A stretch of 64,000 bases of DNA from Elephas maximus indicus (Eukaryota > Chordata > Mammalia > Proboscidea > Elephantidae): assembly GCF_024166365.1 (NCBI RefSeq), contig NC_064823.1, forward strand, positions 3,466,924 to 3,530,923, in the 5' to 3' direction. Below the pieces are notes generated by a model that was given only the letters and a program-made list of their open reading frames with translations, had not been told where the DNA came from and ran no database searches. The translations under genes were made by a program, and so were the position numbers. This document shows positions 44,168 to 56,429 of this stretch, piece after piece. The first letter of the stretch is position 1; each line of letters opens with the position of its first letter.

Positions 44168-46772
44168 GGGTCCAATTTAAAAGCTTTATTTCTTGAACTT
44201 TTATAAAACCCCACATCACAGGTAATCAACGTAAAAAACCCAGCTGCACGTAAGTAAGCATTAGCCTATGACTAGTGACATTTAGGATCCCTCAGCTGAT
44301 TGATTTGAAATATGATCATTTTTTTCTACCTTCAATATTCTTATATAGTTTACTGACACCCTCAATCTCATGGTGGTATACATCTGGGAAAACAGCAAAT
44401 TGATAGATAAAAATATTGCCCTTGGAGAGCAGTACTGTCAGGAGTAACTTGCATGCCGCTCCTATACCATCCCCTCACCAGTATACATTTCAAAGTTCTT
44501 AGTAACTATCTCTCCTTGAGTTTTGTGCCTCTGGGCGATGTTACATGCCTGTGGGGAAATGCTTATTTTTCAAAAATATAAGCTTCTTGTGAGTGAAAAT
44601 AGAACATAGGCCTTCTAGGACAAAAATTGCATATTATCATTTCATTTTGAAAATGGAAGATTTTCTTTGACATTGTGGTATTAACCAGCAGACAAGAAAA
44701 TTAATCTGACTACAGTGTCTTACGAAAATATCTGTTATAGCCAGAAAAAAGGAAGAAGTAGTAATAGCCTGGTGTTTAACATATGTGTAGTAATCAGATA
44801 AAGACTGAAGGCAGTTCTTGGGGTGCATTTGAGTTTTTTTCCTTTGTATATTTAAAATTACTGAAGACGTAAAAAGCTAGATTAATGAAAGGCTTTTGTT
44901 TCTCAAGTTTAAAATATAATTGCTGATTGCTGATTTTTTAAATGGCTTTTTTAAATAAAATTACATCTAGATAGTACAGTCATTTACACTGAGTGAAAAT
45001 GAAGGTTGGCTTGGATTAATGTTGCAATACCTGTTAGAGGGCATTGCAGCATCTCTGTCCTCTGAAAAAAGATCCCTATTTCTCATTCGCAAAATTAGTC
45101 CAGACGATATCCGGTCCCTCTGCTTCAATATGTCCATTATAAACACGCAACAAAAGTGTACAAATTATGAAAGTTCTATCGTCTATTTCCAGCAGCCCAG
45201 TAGTCTGTTTATATAATTTGGATCCATCCCATCAATCTCTGAGTCAGCAATATTTTTCCCCTAGCCTTTTTTTATAAACAACTCAATAACCCATTTCACC
45301 ACAGTTGATCAGATTGGCCACGCGGTCAATACAGATTTAGTCACTAAGGTCTCAAAACCTTATAACAAGATTGCAAGTGGCAGTATAAACTACCATCTGT
45401 TGTTTACCAGGGACTTTTGCGTTTATTTTTTTTTTTAACTCATTTAGGCATAATTAAGCTTAAAACAAACCATTGAAACATTTCTAAGGACACTCTTCCC
45501 CACACCTTTCTGGTTTTCCCGCAGTAACCATTTCATTTTCCAAAGCAGCATGATATTGATCTCAAGCTACAAAAACTTAACTCATAATCAAAATTCCTGT
45601 AATTTTCTTTCTTAAAGAAAGAAAGAAAATATGGAGACATATTTGCTGCTCAGAAATCAATAACCCCATCAGGAAGACAAAAACACGCTTCAGTTATCTG
45701 CCATGGTGCCAGGGTTAACAAGGTTAGACTCTTCTCATCTGGTTTCTCATCACAGGTCCAAGGTGGGATAAAATTTGCTTATAGTATCGATTGGCTCTGA
45801 TACATCTTCTCTAAATGTCCAGGAAAAACTATTTTTCTTTTTCTCACAGACTTAATCATTAGCAGGGACACAGAAAAATCCATTCCTGTGCACCTCCCAG
45901 GCCGTTACAACATCGACTAGTCTTCTAAAGGTGACATTTCCAGTCTCCTGGTCAGTTTGGAAATTTCCCAAAAACATGTGAAGAGGGACTCACTCAAATG
46001 CCTAATTAGGGTCAAGTGACTTGGCATTGATACTGTGGCCACCTCTTCAACAGCATTGTTAAAATCGCGTTAGCAATCTGTCCAGAGAAGTCATCGTTGC
46101 CGATTTAGTTGTGGACTTTTTTGGAGAGATGCATGAAGTTCATTGCCAAGCAGCAAATAGCGGGAGGATTTCTTTTTCTCACTCCGGAAGGTGGCCAGTT
46201 GGCACTGACATGTTAAGAAGCCAAGAACCTGGAGCATGTGGGAGTCAACAGAGTGGATCCAAAAAATTTCCCGTCTGTCGAAATAGCTTCTTAGCAGAAG
46301 CAATGGCCTTTAACCTCTCAAGTCCTACTCAGCTCTTAAGGGAAATTAATCTAATGGCTTTTATTGGTAGTATTCTCTACTGAACCATGTTCCATTTCAC
46401 AAATAGAATATGCAAAGTGATCAGCCGTTTCTTCCTAAATTAGCCCAGAAGGTGAATTACCTCTCACCTCTGAGGAAAATGGTATTGGTCGAGGATGGCT
46501 TCCTATCCAGAAGAGTAAGAGAGAAATTGCTTTTGAAATCGTAACTAACTAAAATATTGTTAGAGTATATTAAGCGGAAAAATAAACTACAAAAATGTGT
46601 ACAGTATGATCCCAATTTTTGTGTGTATTTATTTATATATAAATAAAAGGTTAGCAATGATCACCTCTGGATGATAGGAACTCAGGTGATTTTAATTTTC
46701 ATCTTTGAGCTTGTCAATATTTTCCAATTTTTTCCACAGTCAGCATATATTATAATCTTTTAAAAAAAAAAA

Positions 46773-46953
46773 AAGTTTTGACTCATAGTGGCCCCATGGG
46801 ACAGAGTAGAACGGCCCCATAGGGTTTCCAATGCTGTAAATCTTTACGGAAGCAGGCTGCCACATCTTTCTCCCTCAGAGCAGCTGGTGGATTCAAAATG
46901 CTGACCCTGTGGTTAGCACCCGAGCATTTAAACACTGCATCACCAGCGCTCCT
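46773..46953 (-). mobile_element. AfroSINE close to MAML3 last exon
   Basis: TTTTGACTCATAGTGGCCCC to CATCACCAGCGCTCCTT. Ends 133 bp before the terminal exon acceptor. Confidence 0.88.
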
Positions 46954-47085
46954 TTTAATACTAGTTTTTATTAAAGATTTATTATTAGAGGAGATCTTTT
47001 CTTATAAAGGAATTTTGTCATTAACGACTTGTTACACTGTTACTTATCGAGTAGACTGAGTGGTGTGTGTCCTTTCTCGCTGCAG

Positions 47086-48086
47086 GTTCTCCCCAGGACA
47101 TAGCAGCCGTGAGAAGCCAGGCAGCCCTCCAGAGCATGCGAACATCACGGTTGATGGCACAGAATGCAGGCATGATGGGAATGGGACCCTCCCAGAACCC
47201 AGGAACGATGGCCACAGCGGCAGCCCAGTCAGAGATGGGGCTGGCCCCTTACAGCAGCACGCCTACCAGCCAACCAGGCATGTACCCTATGAGCACAGGA
47301 ATGACCCAAATGTTGCAGCACCCAAACCAAAGTGGCATGGGCATCGCACATAGCCAAGCCCAGGGGCCGAGGCAGCCTGCCTCTGGGCAAGGGGTCGGAG
47401 TGGTGAGTGGTTTTAGTCAGAGCATGCTGGTGAACTCGAGCATTACCCAGCAGCACCAGCAGATGAAAGGGCCTGTGGGCCAGGCCTTGACAAGGCCCCA
47501 AGCCCCTCCAAGGCTTCAGAGCATTATGGGAACGGTCCAGCAAGGAGCACAAACCTGGCAGCAGAGGAGCTTACAGACGATGCCCGGGAGGACTAGTGGA
47601 GAATTGGGACCATTCAACAATGGCGCCAGCTACCCACTACAAGCTGGGCAGCCAAGACTGACCAAGCAACACTTCCCACAAGGACTGAGCCAGTCGGTTG
47701 TGGACACCAACAGCGGCACAGTGAGAACTCTCAACCCAGCTGCCATGGGTCGGCAGATGATGCCGTCACTCCCAGGGCAGCAAGGCAACGGCCAGGCCAG
47801 GCCAATGGTCATGTCTGGCCTAAGCCAGGGCGTCCCTGGCATGCCAGGGTTCAGCCAGCCCCCAGCCCAGCAGCAGATGCCCGGTGGCAGCTTTGCTCCA
47901 AGCAGCCAGAGCCAAGCCTATGACCGGAACCCCCCTCAGGACATGTCATACGGTTACAGTGGTGAAGGAGCAGGGGCCTCCTTCCCTGGCCTACCGGACA
48001 GTGCAGACCTTGTGGACGCCATCATCAAGGGTGGGCCAGGGGATGAGTGGATGCAGGAGCTTGATGAATTGTTTGGAAACCCCTAG
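47086..48086 (+). CDS. MAML3: MAML3 terminal coding exon with stop codon
   Basis: The acceptor is CTTTCTCGCTGCAG and the first two bases (GT) complete the split glycine codon. 332 further codons follow in one open frame, ending LFGNP and TAG at 48084-48086. The protein starts SPQDIAAVRSQAALQSMRTS and is rich in Gln, Pro, Met, Ser and Gly. It ends in an acidic-hydrophobic stretch around DEWMQELDELFGNP, typical of a transactivation tail. This is the C-terminal activation region of mastermind-like proteins, acting in the nucleus with Notch-CSL and p300-type partners (family knowledge). With the two upstream exons, 443 residues of the protein are encoded here, a bit under 40 percent of the roughly 1130-residue human protein. 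No frameshift or premature stop is seen. An AfroSINE ends about 130 bp before the acceptor. Confidence 0.96.
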
Positions 48087-50288
48087 TCAGGGGGGAGGCG
48101 GAGTCATGAGCCACGACTCCAGTGGTTATAAAGTTTTGAAAAGTGAAAAAGAAACAGGATGTTGACCCATCCTTGTTTTTTGTTTTTTTAACCCACGTAA
48201 ACTGAGCAAAACTGCAAGTGGCTGATGGGAAGATCCAGGTGGCAATTTACAGCCCCAGTGGGCTGGATTTTCACACCACAGTCAAGACATCATGCAGATT
48301 TCTGCTGTGAGACGGGGAGGCACACTGAGGGGCAGGTGGGGAGACTGAGGCTTGGCCCTCCCTGGGATCACCTGGCCTCGCAAAAGCTGCTCAAGCCAAG
48401 AAGGTCTGTTGCCCAAGATGAGGCATCCATCAGCCCCTCCTGCACCAGGTCCAGAGGCTGCAGCTTTGGAGACACAAAAAAGACAGAGCCTCGCCCCAGG
48501 GAGATACCCACAAAAGCTGCTCGGTGATTGCACAGGCCAAGTGCACAGATCAGAAAAACGCTGGACTTGGTGAAAAGAGAGGCTTCAAGACAGGCTACTG
48601 TATCTGGAGAGGAGGCAAGAACAGTGCTATCGTCACAGGGAGATGACAGCGGATTCTGTCCGCCTCTGGCTTCTGCCCCACGATGACCCTCAGGAATGTT
48701 AGAGGCATCTCTGCCAGCTGCCTCATGAGGATAGCCAACCGAGCTTGGGGGAGTGTCTGTCCACAGTCCTGATGAGGGAGCCCTCTGATGGTAACAAGTT
48801 GTGGCTGTCACTCCGGGTAGATGGGCTGGAGCCTCCTGCGTCTGGTACAATAACACGCACACATCTAGGCTGTTTGCACCTTCTAGCAGCCGCAGGGTGG
48901 AGAGAGCACTGTAGGACTCCGTGTCTGGGCCACCCAGCACTGCTCACCCCAGCCCTACCCTTGCTCCTCCTTACAGACTATCCAAGAAGAAATGGAGTTT
49001 TTTGTCTTTAGGGAGCCTGGACTGAGTCCAAATAAATGAAAGAAGAACTTAGACAATACCTGAACCGCAAAGGAGACACTGGAGTTTTCTTTCTCTAAAA
49101 CATGTAGACTTGAATGAATATCCTCTGCCTGAAACTTAGAGGGCTGCTCAGAGGTCTGGGGGTAGATTTAGGTGAGCCACACCTAATACTTCACACACAC
49201 CTAGAGAGGAATGGCCGGTCTGACTCCCTTTGGGAAAATCCCAGGGTGAGCCTCTGAAATCGGCCTTTTGCTTACCATAATCTCTACTCACCAAAAAGAC
49301 ACATACAGAACCCTGAGAGATTGAGTGAAAAAAAAAATCCATTGCTACACTTTACAGATTTGGATTATAAAAGGGAAGGATACTGTTCCTGTCACTTGGG
49401 CAAAGTAAGCCACTTCAAAGTTCTGTACAGCTGTTCTCTGTAATTCATTCAGATCGGCCCTAGGTGAAATCTGTCAGGAGGAATCCACAATGCCCCCCAC
49501 CCTAGGCTTGTTTCTTCAGTTCTTGCCCTGCCCGCTGCCCCATTTTGGAGGCCATGTGGCGTAATTATTTTCGCAAGCAAGAGTGGCATGTACTTGACCC
49601 TGTCACCCTCCCTCAATGTCCCAAATGCTGGTTCCCTTCTGTACACTTCCATTCCACCCACCATACCACAGTCAGAGCCTCTGGCCTGGATTGGCTTGTC
49701 CTGGGGGAAACTGCAAAGAAGTCAAGGCTAAAGACTGGGACAGAGGGGATGCAGAGAGGAGGCAGGCAGGCCGACCTTGCCCTTGACTTGCTGTCCGTAT
49801 ACCAGGGTTCATACATGTGCTCAGCAAGGGGCAGGATGTGAGGCCAGAGGTGGCCGGGCTGGCGAGAGCCCGAGCAGGGTGACCGTGAACTCCCTGAGTG
49901 ATGAGGAACACCACCAGGGAAACTGAGTGGAAACAGATGAAGACCAAAAATAAATAAATAAATGAAAAATTTAAACATAAATAAATGAGAGGACCCAGAA
50001 TACATAATTACCTTTTTCTGAAAGGTATGGGAAATAAATATATAAGCAATGATGAGACGCTGGAGGGGGCTGAAGCGGAAACGGAGGCTCCCGTGACCTT
50101 TGAAAAGCTTCCTCCAAAAGCTCAGGCCTGGGACCAACAAATAGAGAGGTCAATTTTCATAAGGTCGTTTTGTTTTTTGTTTTTACTACGGTGCTGATGT
50201 ATATGTAATGTCTTAAAAAAAAAAAAAAGGTTATTTGTAAATAAGTTTTTACAATACTGCAGATATCGCTGGGTCTACTATCTGTAAA

Positions 50289-50325
50289 ATATATATATAT
50301 ATATACATATAAATATATATATACT
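50289..50325. repeat. (AT)n tract in MAML3 3'UTR
   Basis: ATATATATATATATACATAT then AAATATATATATATAC, about 300 nt before the poly(A) signal. Confidence 0.85.
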
Positions 50326-50589
50326 GTTTGTTTAAAATAGAGTATTTTTATTTCACTCCTTAACTCATCATCACAGCAGTGGTATGGCACTTCAGATGAC
50401 ATCCTATTACTAATTTGTACTGTATGACCTGATGCCAGCTTGCTCCATTTTATTCAGATTTTTCTAGTTTTCTGTTTTTACTTTGTACATTGAGCATTGC
50501 TTATTTCCTTTTAAGAAATGTACAGAGCTCTGAAATGTAGAAATGAAGTGATGTTGAAATACCACTTTTAAAGGAAAAAAAAAAAAGCA

Positions 50590-50595
50590 AATAAA
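50590..50595 (+). terminator. MAML3: Probable MAML3 poly(A) signal AATAAA
   Basis: A canonical AATAAA lies 2.5 kb after the stop codon, preceded by an A-rich run and followed by GT-containing sequence. The repeat-free zone ends soon after it (next SINE from 50866), as expected at a transcript end. Cleavage is expected near 50610. Confidence 0.6.
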
Positions 50596-50865
50596 AGGTG
50601 ATTATTGGAATCAGTCCAAAGTATAGGGTCGTCCCTGGATCTACCTACCACCTGTAATTAAGCAGATACGTTACTCCTGGGTTTTAGCCGAGGAACTCCG
50701 GTTCTTTTCTCGAGGTTTTGATATCCTTTTTAAAACATTTATTTAACAGTAGGCATCAATCATCCCCAGCCTTTTTAATTCAGCCACACAACTAAAACTC
50801 TCTAAATTGGCCACAGCACTCCAAGGGCTGTGGCAAAGGGAAGGGAGGAAAATCAAGTTTGAAAA

Positions 50866-51078
50866 ACCAAAAAACCAAACCCATTGCCTTCAAGCTGACT
50901 GCAACTCATGACGACCCACGTGCTACGGATTAGAGCTGAGTGCCATAGGGTTTTCTGGGCTGTGATCTTTATGGAAGCAGATCACGAGGCCTTTCTTCCT
51001 CGGCCCCACTGGGTGGGTACAAACCGCCAACTTTTTTATTAGTAGCCTAGCACAAAGCATCTGTGCCATCGGGGGTCT
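50866..51078 (-). mobile_element. AfroSINE
   Basis: CCCATTGCCTTCAAGCTGAC to TCTGTGCCATCGGGGGTC. First repeat after the MAML3 poly(A) signal. Confidence 0.82.
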
Positions 51079-51158
51079 TTTGGCTTTGAAAGGAACATTC
51101 TTAAGTGCATTTGCAGATTCAGTACAATGACATTTTAATTTCTAACTGGTTCATTCAC

Positions 51159-51325
51159 CAACCAACCAAAAACCCATTGCTGTTGAGTCAATTTTGACTC
51201 ATAGTGACCTTAGAGAACAGAGTAGAACTGCCCCATAGGGTTTCCTAGGAATGCCTGGTGGATTCCAACTGCCGACCTTTTGGTGGGTAGCCGTAGCGCT
51301 TAACCACTGCTCCACCAGGGTTTCC
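51159..51325 (-). mobile_element. AfroSINE with TSD
   Basis: Flanked by GTTCATTCAC at 51149-51158 and 51327-51336. Head CACTGCTCCACCAGGGTTTC. Confidence 0.92.
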
Positions 51326-52074
51326 AGTTCATTCACAGGACTTGGAAATTTGACAGTAGAGTTTTTATGTAAAAATGGGGGTGGAGGGAGGGAAATCAAG
51401 CAATATACTGGGGAAAGTCATGAAAGGGCCTGGCCCCACTGTAGTGGACACTGTCAGTAAACCCATCTCCCCTTCGTGGGCACTTTACTTCGGCAGCCCA
51501 CCCTGCAGCTCTCTTTGGAGGGCTGCCCTGGGCCACTGGCCACTTTTGTCTGCACCACCCACAGAGAGTTGAAAGAACTTAGAAGTTTACATCCCTCCAG
51601 ACTGATCTTCAGCCAGTGACTCACGGGTGACGACTGCGGAAGCTCGGGTAACTTGCCTGGACAAACTCAGAGCTCCACTGCAGGATCAGGCAGAGGCTGG
51701 GGCTCTGCCCGAAGTTGCCCCCTTGCTTTTGGCTGCTTACCTTTCTCTGTCCTGTTCCCCCCTCTGCCTTTCCATTTTCTCCTCTTAGGGCTCCTCCTTT
51801 GATAACTTGCATACATATGAATCTACCTTTCAAGGTCTCCATCTACGAGATGCATCCTAAGATTCTGCACCAAACTTTAAAAAGTATAGTAAATAATTAG
51901 ATAGTAGATAAGAACTACTTTAGGTGAAGGGAAAGACAGCACACAATACAGGGGAGGACAGCACAATTGGACTAAACCAAAAGCAAAGAAGTTTCCTGAA
52001 TAAACTGAATGCTTCGAAGGCCGGCGTAGCAGGGGCAGGGGTTTGGAGACCATGATTTCAGGGGACATCTAAGT

Positions 52075-52820
52075 CAATTGGCAGAATAAAATCTATTAAG
52101 AAAACATTCTGCATCCCACTTTGAAGAGTGGCGTCTGGAGTCTTAAACACTAGCAAGCAGCCATCTAAGATGCATCAATTGGTCTCAACCCACCTGGATC
52201 AAAGGAGAATGAAGAACACCAAGGAGACAAGGTGATTACGAGCCCAAGAGACAGAAAGGGGCACATAAACCAGAGACTACATCATCCTGAGACCAGAAGA
52301 ACTAGATGGTGCCTGGCTACAACCGATGACCGCCCTGACAGGGAACACAACAGAGAATCCCTGAGGGAGCAGGAGAGCAGTGGGATGCAGACCCCAAATT
52401 CTCATAAGACCAGACTTAATGGTCTGACTGAGACTGGAGGGGCCCCGGTGGTCATGGCCCCCAGACCTTCTGTTGGCCCAGGACAGGAACCATTCCCGAA
52501 GCCAACTCTTCAGACTTGGATTGGACTGGACAATGGGTTAGAGAGGGATGCTGGTGAGGAGTGAGCTGCTTGGATCAGGTGGACACTTGAGACTATGTTG
52601 GCATCTCCTGCCTGGAGAGGAGACGAGAGGTTAGAGGGAGTTAGAAGCTGGCGAAAAGAACACGAAAAGAGAGAGTGGAGGGAGAGAGTGGGCTGTCTCA
52701 TTAGGGGGAGAGTAATTGGGAGTGTGTAGCAAGGTGTACATATAGGGTTTTTATGTGAGAGACTGACTTGATCTGTAAACTTTCACTTAAAGCACAATAA
52801 AAATTATTTTTAAAAAAAAG
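52075..52820 (+). mobile_element. LINE-like 3' region (CAATAAA-tailed family), long copy
   Basis: The element reads GAGTGGCGTCTGGAGTCTTA, CATCAATTGGTCTCAACCCA ... ACTTTCACTTAAAGCACAAT then AAAAATT and A-run. The end matches the shorter copies. It may be a lineage-specific L1 3'UTR; the name is uncertain. The short ORF it contains is not conserved. Confidence 0.65.
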
Positions 52821-53449
52821 TATAGTAAAACAGTAAGTTTTAAAATGTCTGGGTTTAGCAGAAACATAGGCCACAAGAACAGAACAGAATCATCAGCAAA
52901 AATAGAACCAAAACAAAGGTGAGTTTTAAGAAATGCAAACCAAGGAGAGAGAATGAATTTGACTGTGGAAGAAGAGGTCAGCCCTACCCATGGACTGTGG
53001 TTCCAGACTGCTGGCAGATACCATGGAGAAAACAAGGTTACACCAGACTTTGGCCCCTATGTGGGCTTAATAGTCTCTAGCAGATAAGGCGGGGTAGAAG
53101 AATGAACTGGTTCAGAGGGAGGAAAAAAGGCTGACAATACAAGTAAAAACATGGAACTCTGAGAAGTATTGGATACTCCTAGTTCCAATTAATTAAAATC
53201 ACAGATTTTTTTTAATTTATACTAAAATCTGTCCACTGGATGAATGGAACACCTTTCTCATTTAAAACCACTTATTACGTGTTTCTGGGTCTTACATGTA
53301 ATCTTATTGATCTCATAAAATCTATGTGATTAGTGTGTGGAGGTCAAGAGGGAGGGAGAGGATAAACATCTGTGTGGGAACTCACTATTGGAGTTTCCAC
53401 AGGGCATCTGCCCCAGTGCAAACGAAGCATTTTATTATTGCTAGATTGA

Positions 53450-53656
53450 AGAAAACAGTTGCCATTGAGTTGATTCAGACTCATGGCGACCCCACATATG
53501 TCAGATAGCACTGTGCTCCATGTGGTTTTCAATAGCTGATATTTCGGAAGTCGATTGCCAGGCCTTTCTTCTGCAGCACCTGTGGGTGGACTCAAACCTC
53601 TGACCTGTGGTTAGCAGCTGAGCACATTAACCATCTGCACCACCCAGGGACTCCTG
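53450..53656 (-). mobile_element. AfroSINE
   Basis: GTTGCCATTGAGTTGATTCA to TGCACCACCCAGGGACTCCT. Flanking TAGATT on both sides. Confidence 0.85.
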
Positions 53657-53881
53657 CTGATAGATTAATGAACATTCAAAAGCATTTGATGACCTGTTTC
53701 TGCCTTTGACTGCTCTTCAAGGAAGAGGAAGACTGGAGAAAAAGGATATAAAACAAGTTACCTGATTTCTTCCTTATTAATGACTTAACTCCCAACTCCC
53801 CTACAAAAAGGAAAACGGGCGAGGAAAATTATCTGTGGTGGGAACGGGCCCTGCTTAACTACCTATTTACGTGTTGCTGTT

Positions 53882-54178
53882 GGAGCCCTGGTGGCGCAGT
53901 GGCTAAAGCATTTGGCCACTAACCGAAAGGTCAGCAGTTCAAACCCAACAGTTGCCCAGCAGGAGAAGGATGTGGCAGTCTGCTTAAGTAAAGATGACAG
54001 CCTTGGAAACCCTACGGGGCAGTTCTGCTCTGTCCTATAGGGTTGCCATCGAGTCAGCTTCGAATTACCGCGACCCCCTTGGCAGAGCAGAACCGCACCC
54101 GCAGGGTTTTCTAGGCCTTAACCTTTACTGGGGCAGACTGCCAAGTCTTTCTTCCGAGGAGCCACTGGGTGGTTCATC
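53882..54178. mobile_element. AfroSINE (+) fused to - strand AfroSINE body
   Basis: A + strand copy from GGAGCCCTGGTGGCGCAGTG to TCCTATAGGGTTGCCATC, then - strand body CGAATTACCGCGACCC to CGAGGAGCCACTGGGTGG. Confidence 0.78.
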
Positions 54179-54369
54179 ATCATGCCAACAAGGCTTCTCT
54201 TATTTTTATAACCAGTCCTTACCTTTTGGATTTTTTTTTTTTGTCCCCTCCTCTTTACTCTTCAGTTTTCTATTCTCTTCTTTCTTTTTTGTTAAGTTCT
54301 AAGAGTGTTAGGTTCCCATGCTCAAGTCCCCTGGATGAATTGCCTCAAATACCTGTCTCATTTTCACCA

Positions 54370-54433
54370 GGCGCTCCTTGGAAACCCTATGGGGTAGCTC
54401 TACTCTGTCCTAGAAGGCTGCTATAAGTCAGGT
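54370..54433 (+). mobile_element. AfroSINE 3' fragment
   Basis: AGGCGCTCCTTGGAAACCCT to GGCTGCTATAAGTCAGG. It probably continues the + strand copy begun at 53882, split by intervening sequence. Confidence 0.6.
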
Positions 54434-54449
54434 TTGATTTTTTTAATTT

Positions 54450-54758
54450 TGGCGCCAGCTGGTTGGTATGTTTGAGTCCATTGTCGTGGCTGTTGTGTAG
54501 TGCTTTCCAACCTAGGGTGCTGATCTTCCAACACCATATTGGATGACATTCTATTGTGATCGATAGGGTTTTCATTGGCTGCTATGTGGAAGTAGACTCC
54601 CAGGCCTTTCTTCCTAGTCTGTCTTAATCTGGAAGCTCCACTGAAACCTGTCCACCGTGGGTGGTGCTGCTGGTATCTCAAATGTCGGTGGCACAGTTTC
54701 CAGCATCGTAACAGCACGCAAGCCACCACAGTACAACAAACTGGCAGACGAGTGGTGG
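54450..54758 (-). mobile_element. RTE 5'-region fragment
   Basis: The - strand matches the start of the RTE (compare 30038-30220: CTGGCAG/CAGTTTGTC, GCTTGCGTG, TTCCAGACTAAGACAG), but with a longer internal 5' segment. It is preceded by a partial AfroSINE (54370-54433). It contains no coding potential. Confidence 0.6.
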
Positions 54759-54769
54759 ATTTCATTCAG

Positions 54770-54990
54770 CGTTGTTGTTAGCTGTCACTGACTCAGCCTC
54801 TGAGTCATGGCAATGTCATGCACAACAGGATTGAACTGCTGTAATCCAGATCACCAGGCCTTTCTTCCTAGTCTGTCCTAATCTGGAAACTTTGCTGGAA
54901 CCTGCTCAGCGTCATAGCAACATGCAAGCCTCCACTGAGGTGTCGGCTGCACTTGAGGAAAGTTCGCTGGGAATCAAACCACCACTGCCC
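54770..54990 (-). mobile_element. SINE related to the tRNA-Gly-headed type, truncated
   Basis: It has the RTE 3' terminus GTTGTTGTTAGCTGTC, then CCTAGTCTGTCCTAATCTGG, GTCATAGCAACATGCAAGCC and, at the far end, CTGGGAATCAAACC, a residual B box. It is a diverged, shortened relative of 10620-10912. Confidence 0.5.
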
Positions 54991-55003
54991 TCCTTTTTCA
55001 CAA

Positions 55004-55198
55004 TTGTTGTTGCCATTAGTTGCCGTCAATTCGATTCCAAATCATGGTGACTCGACTGTGCAGAATAGAACTGCTCCACAGGGTTTTCAGAAGCAGATCA
55101 CCAAGCCTGTTTTACAAGGAGCCTCTGGGTGGGTTTGAACTGCCAGCCTTCCAGCTAGTAGTCAAGGGCTTAAAGATTTTCACCACCCAGGGATTCCT
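55004..55198 (-). mobile_element. AfroSINE
   Basis: AGTTGCCGTCAATTCGATTC to TTTCACCACCCAGGGATTCC. Confidence 0.82.
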
Positions 55199-55399
55199 TT
55201 TCGTGCAGTAGGTGAAGGTAAGTACTTGCAGCTTCCGCACACTTGGGCTCAAGTGTCGCTGCCCACATTCAGGACAGCTGCCAGACCAGCACAAATGCTG
55301 TGGCTCTATCAATATCACTGGATCGCAAATCGAGCATACAAAGCAAAACTTAAAAAAATACTACCAAGAGCGTGACTTAAGATTTAGCTTCCCTTTGGT

Positions 55400-55735
55400 T
55401 TTTTAAACATTTTATTATGAACATTTTCAAATGATCAGAAGAGGAAAAAGGATAGTACAATGAATACATAAACTACCAACTAGATTTAACAATGAACATT
55501 TGCCATCTGTACTTCATATATGTATTTTGAAGAACCATATATACGTAAGTAATACACGTCCTGCCACTTCACCCCTGAATGCCTCAGTGCACAGCTCCAA
55601 AGTATTAAGGGCATTCCCTTACCTTGCCACCATATCATTATCGCACCTGACATAATTAAAATGAATTCCCTAAAATCACCTAGTTCTCATTTCATATGCA
55701 GATTGTCCCAGTTATCTTCTAAATGTCTTTCATAG
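55400..55735 (-). mobile_element. Possible old L1 3'UTR, antisense
   Basis: TTTTATTATGAACATTTTCA, GATAGTACAATGAATACATA and GCAGATTGTCCCAGTTATCT follow an old L1 3'UTR. A retro-LTR lies directly downstream. Confidence 0.4.
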
Positions 55736-55775
55736 CTTTTTTTCCCCCCCGAACCAGGATTTGATCAAAGACCCA

Positions 55776-56197
55776 TGTTATGGATTGAATTGTGTCTCCC
55801 CCAAATATGTGTTGTAGTAAATTCTAGCCTCTCTGCCTGTGGTTATAATCCCATTTGGGAATGGGTTGTCTTTGTTATGCTAATGAAACAGGCTTAGTGT
55901 AGGGTGTATCTGGAGTCAATCTCTTTTGAGATAGAAAACAGATTAAACAAGCAAGCTAGCAAGCAGACATGGGGGAAGATTGATGCCAAGCCACATGGAG
56001 ATCTCCAAGGAACCAGAAAAGAGAAGCTGAAGAGACTAGGACCTTCCCCCAGAGCTGACAGAGAGAGAAAGCCTTCCCCTAGAGCCAGTGCCCTGAATTC
56101 AGACTTCTAGCCTCCAAAATCATGAGAAAATAAATTTGTTTGTTAAAACCACCCACTTGTGGTATTTCTGTTACAGCAGCACTAGATAACTAAGACA
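55776..56197 (+). mobile_element. Solo LTR, ERVL-MaLR-like
   Basis: It starts TGTTATGGATTGAATTGTGT and ends CACTAGATAACTAAGACA, with an AATAAA near 56129 in the usual LTR position. A clear 5-bp duplication could not be confirmed by eye. Confidence 0.72.
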
Positions 56198-56220
56198 ATC
56201 CCATATAGCCATTTGGCTTT

Positions 56221-56429
56221 TAGGAGTCCCTGGTTTTTTGGGTGGTATGAATGGTTAAGCACTCAACTACTACCTGGGAGGTTGGTGGTTCAAACTCACC
56301 CAGAGGCTCCTTGTAAAAGAAGCCTGGCGATCTGTTTCTGAAAAGTCACAGCCTTGAAAACCCTATGGAGCACAGTTCTACTCTGCACACGTGGGGTTGC
56401 CAAGAGTCGGAATACAATACCAACAAAAC
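56221..56429 (+). mobile_element. AfroSINE
   Basis: AGGAGTCCCTGGTTTTTTGG head to GTTGCCAAGAGTCGG and CAACAAAAC. Confidence 0.8.

Larger units (their letters stand above)
39668..47085 (+). other. MAML3: MAML3 last intron
   Basis: A 7.4-kb intron from GTGAGG to TGCAG. The 5' half is crowded with AfroSINEs and LINE-like 3' ends (39953-44167). The 2.6-kb stretch 44170-46770 is free of recognisable repeats and genes. It is AT-rich and contains only a short GAAA run near 45613. Confidence 0.9.
48087..50612 (+). other. MAML3: MAML3 3' untranslated region
   Basis: This continues from the MAML3 stop codon to just past the poly(A) signal at 50590. I see no AfroSINE or RTE inside it, in contrast to the flanks, which fits a selected transcribed UTR. 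It contains an AT dinucleotide tract (about 50289-50325), a Pumilio-type element TGTAAATA at 50236-50243, and AATAAA motifs at 49031 and near 49949 that could give shorter isoforms. The 3' boundary is inferred from the signal and was not observed directly. Confidence 0.75.

Noticed and set aside
47067-48086. MAML2 or MAML1 as the gene identity
   Set aside because: The ending DEWMQELDELFGNP and the adjacent convergent MGST2 both point to MAML3 as I recall these loci.
49031-49036. AATAAA as the main MAML3 poly(A) signal
   Set aside because: Repeat-free, UTR-like sequence continues to 50590, where a better placed signal occurs. The early motif may be an alternative site only.
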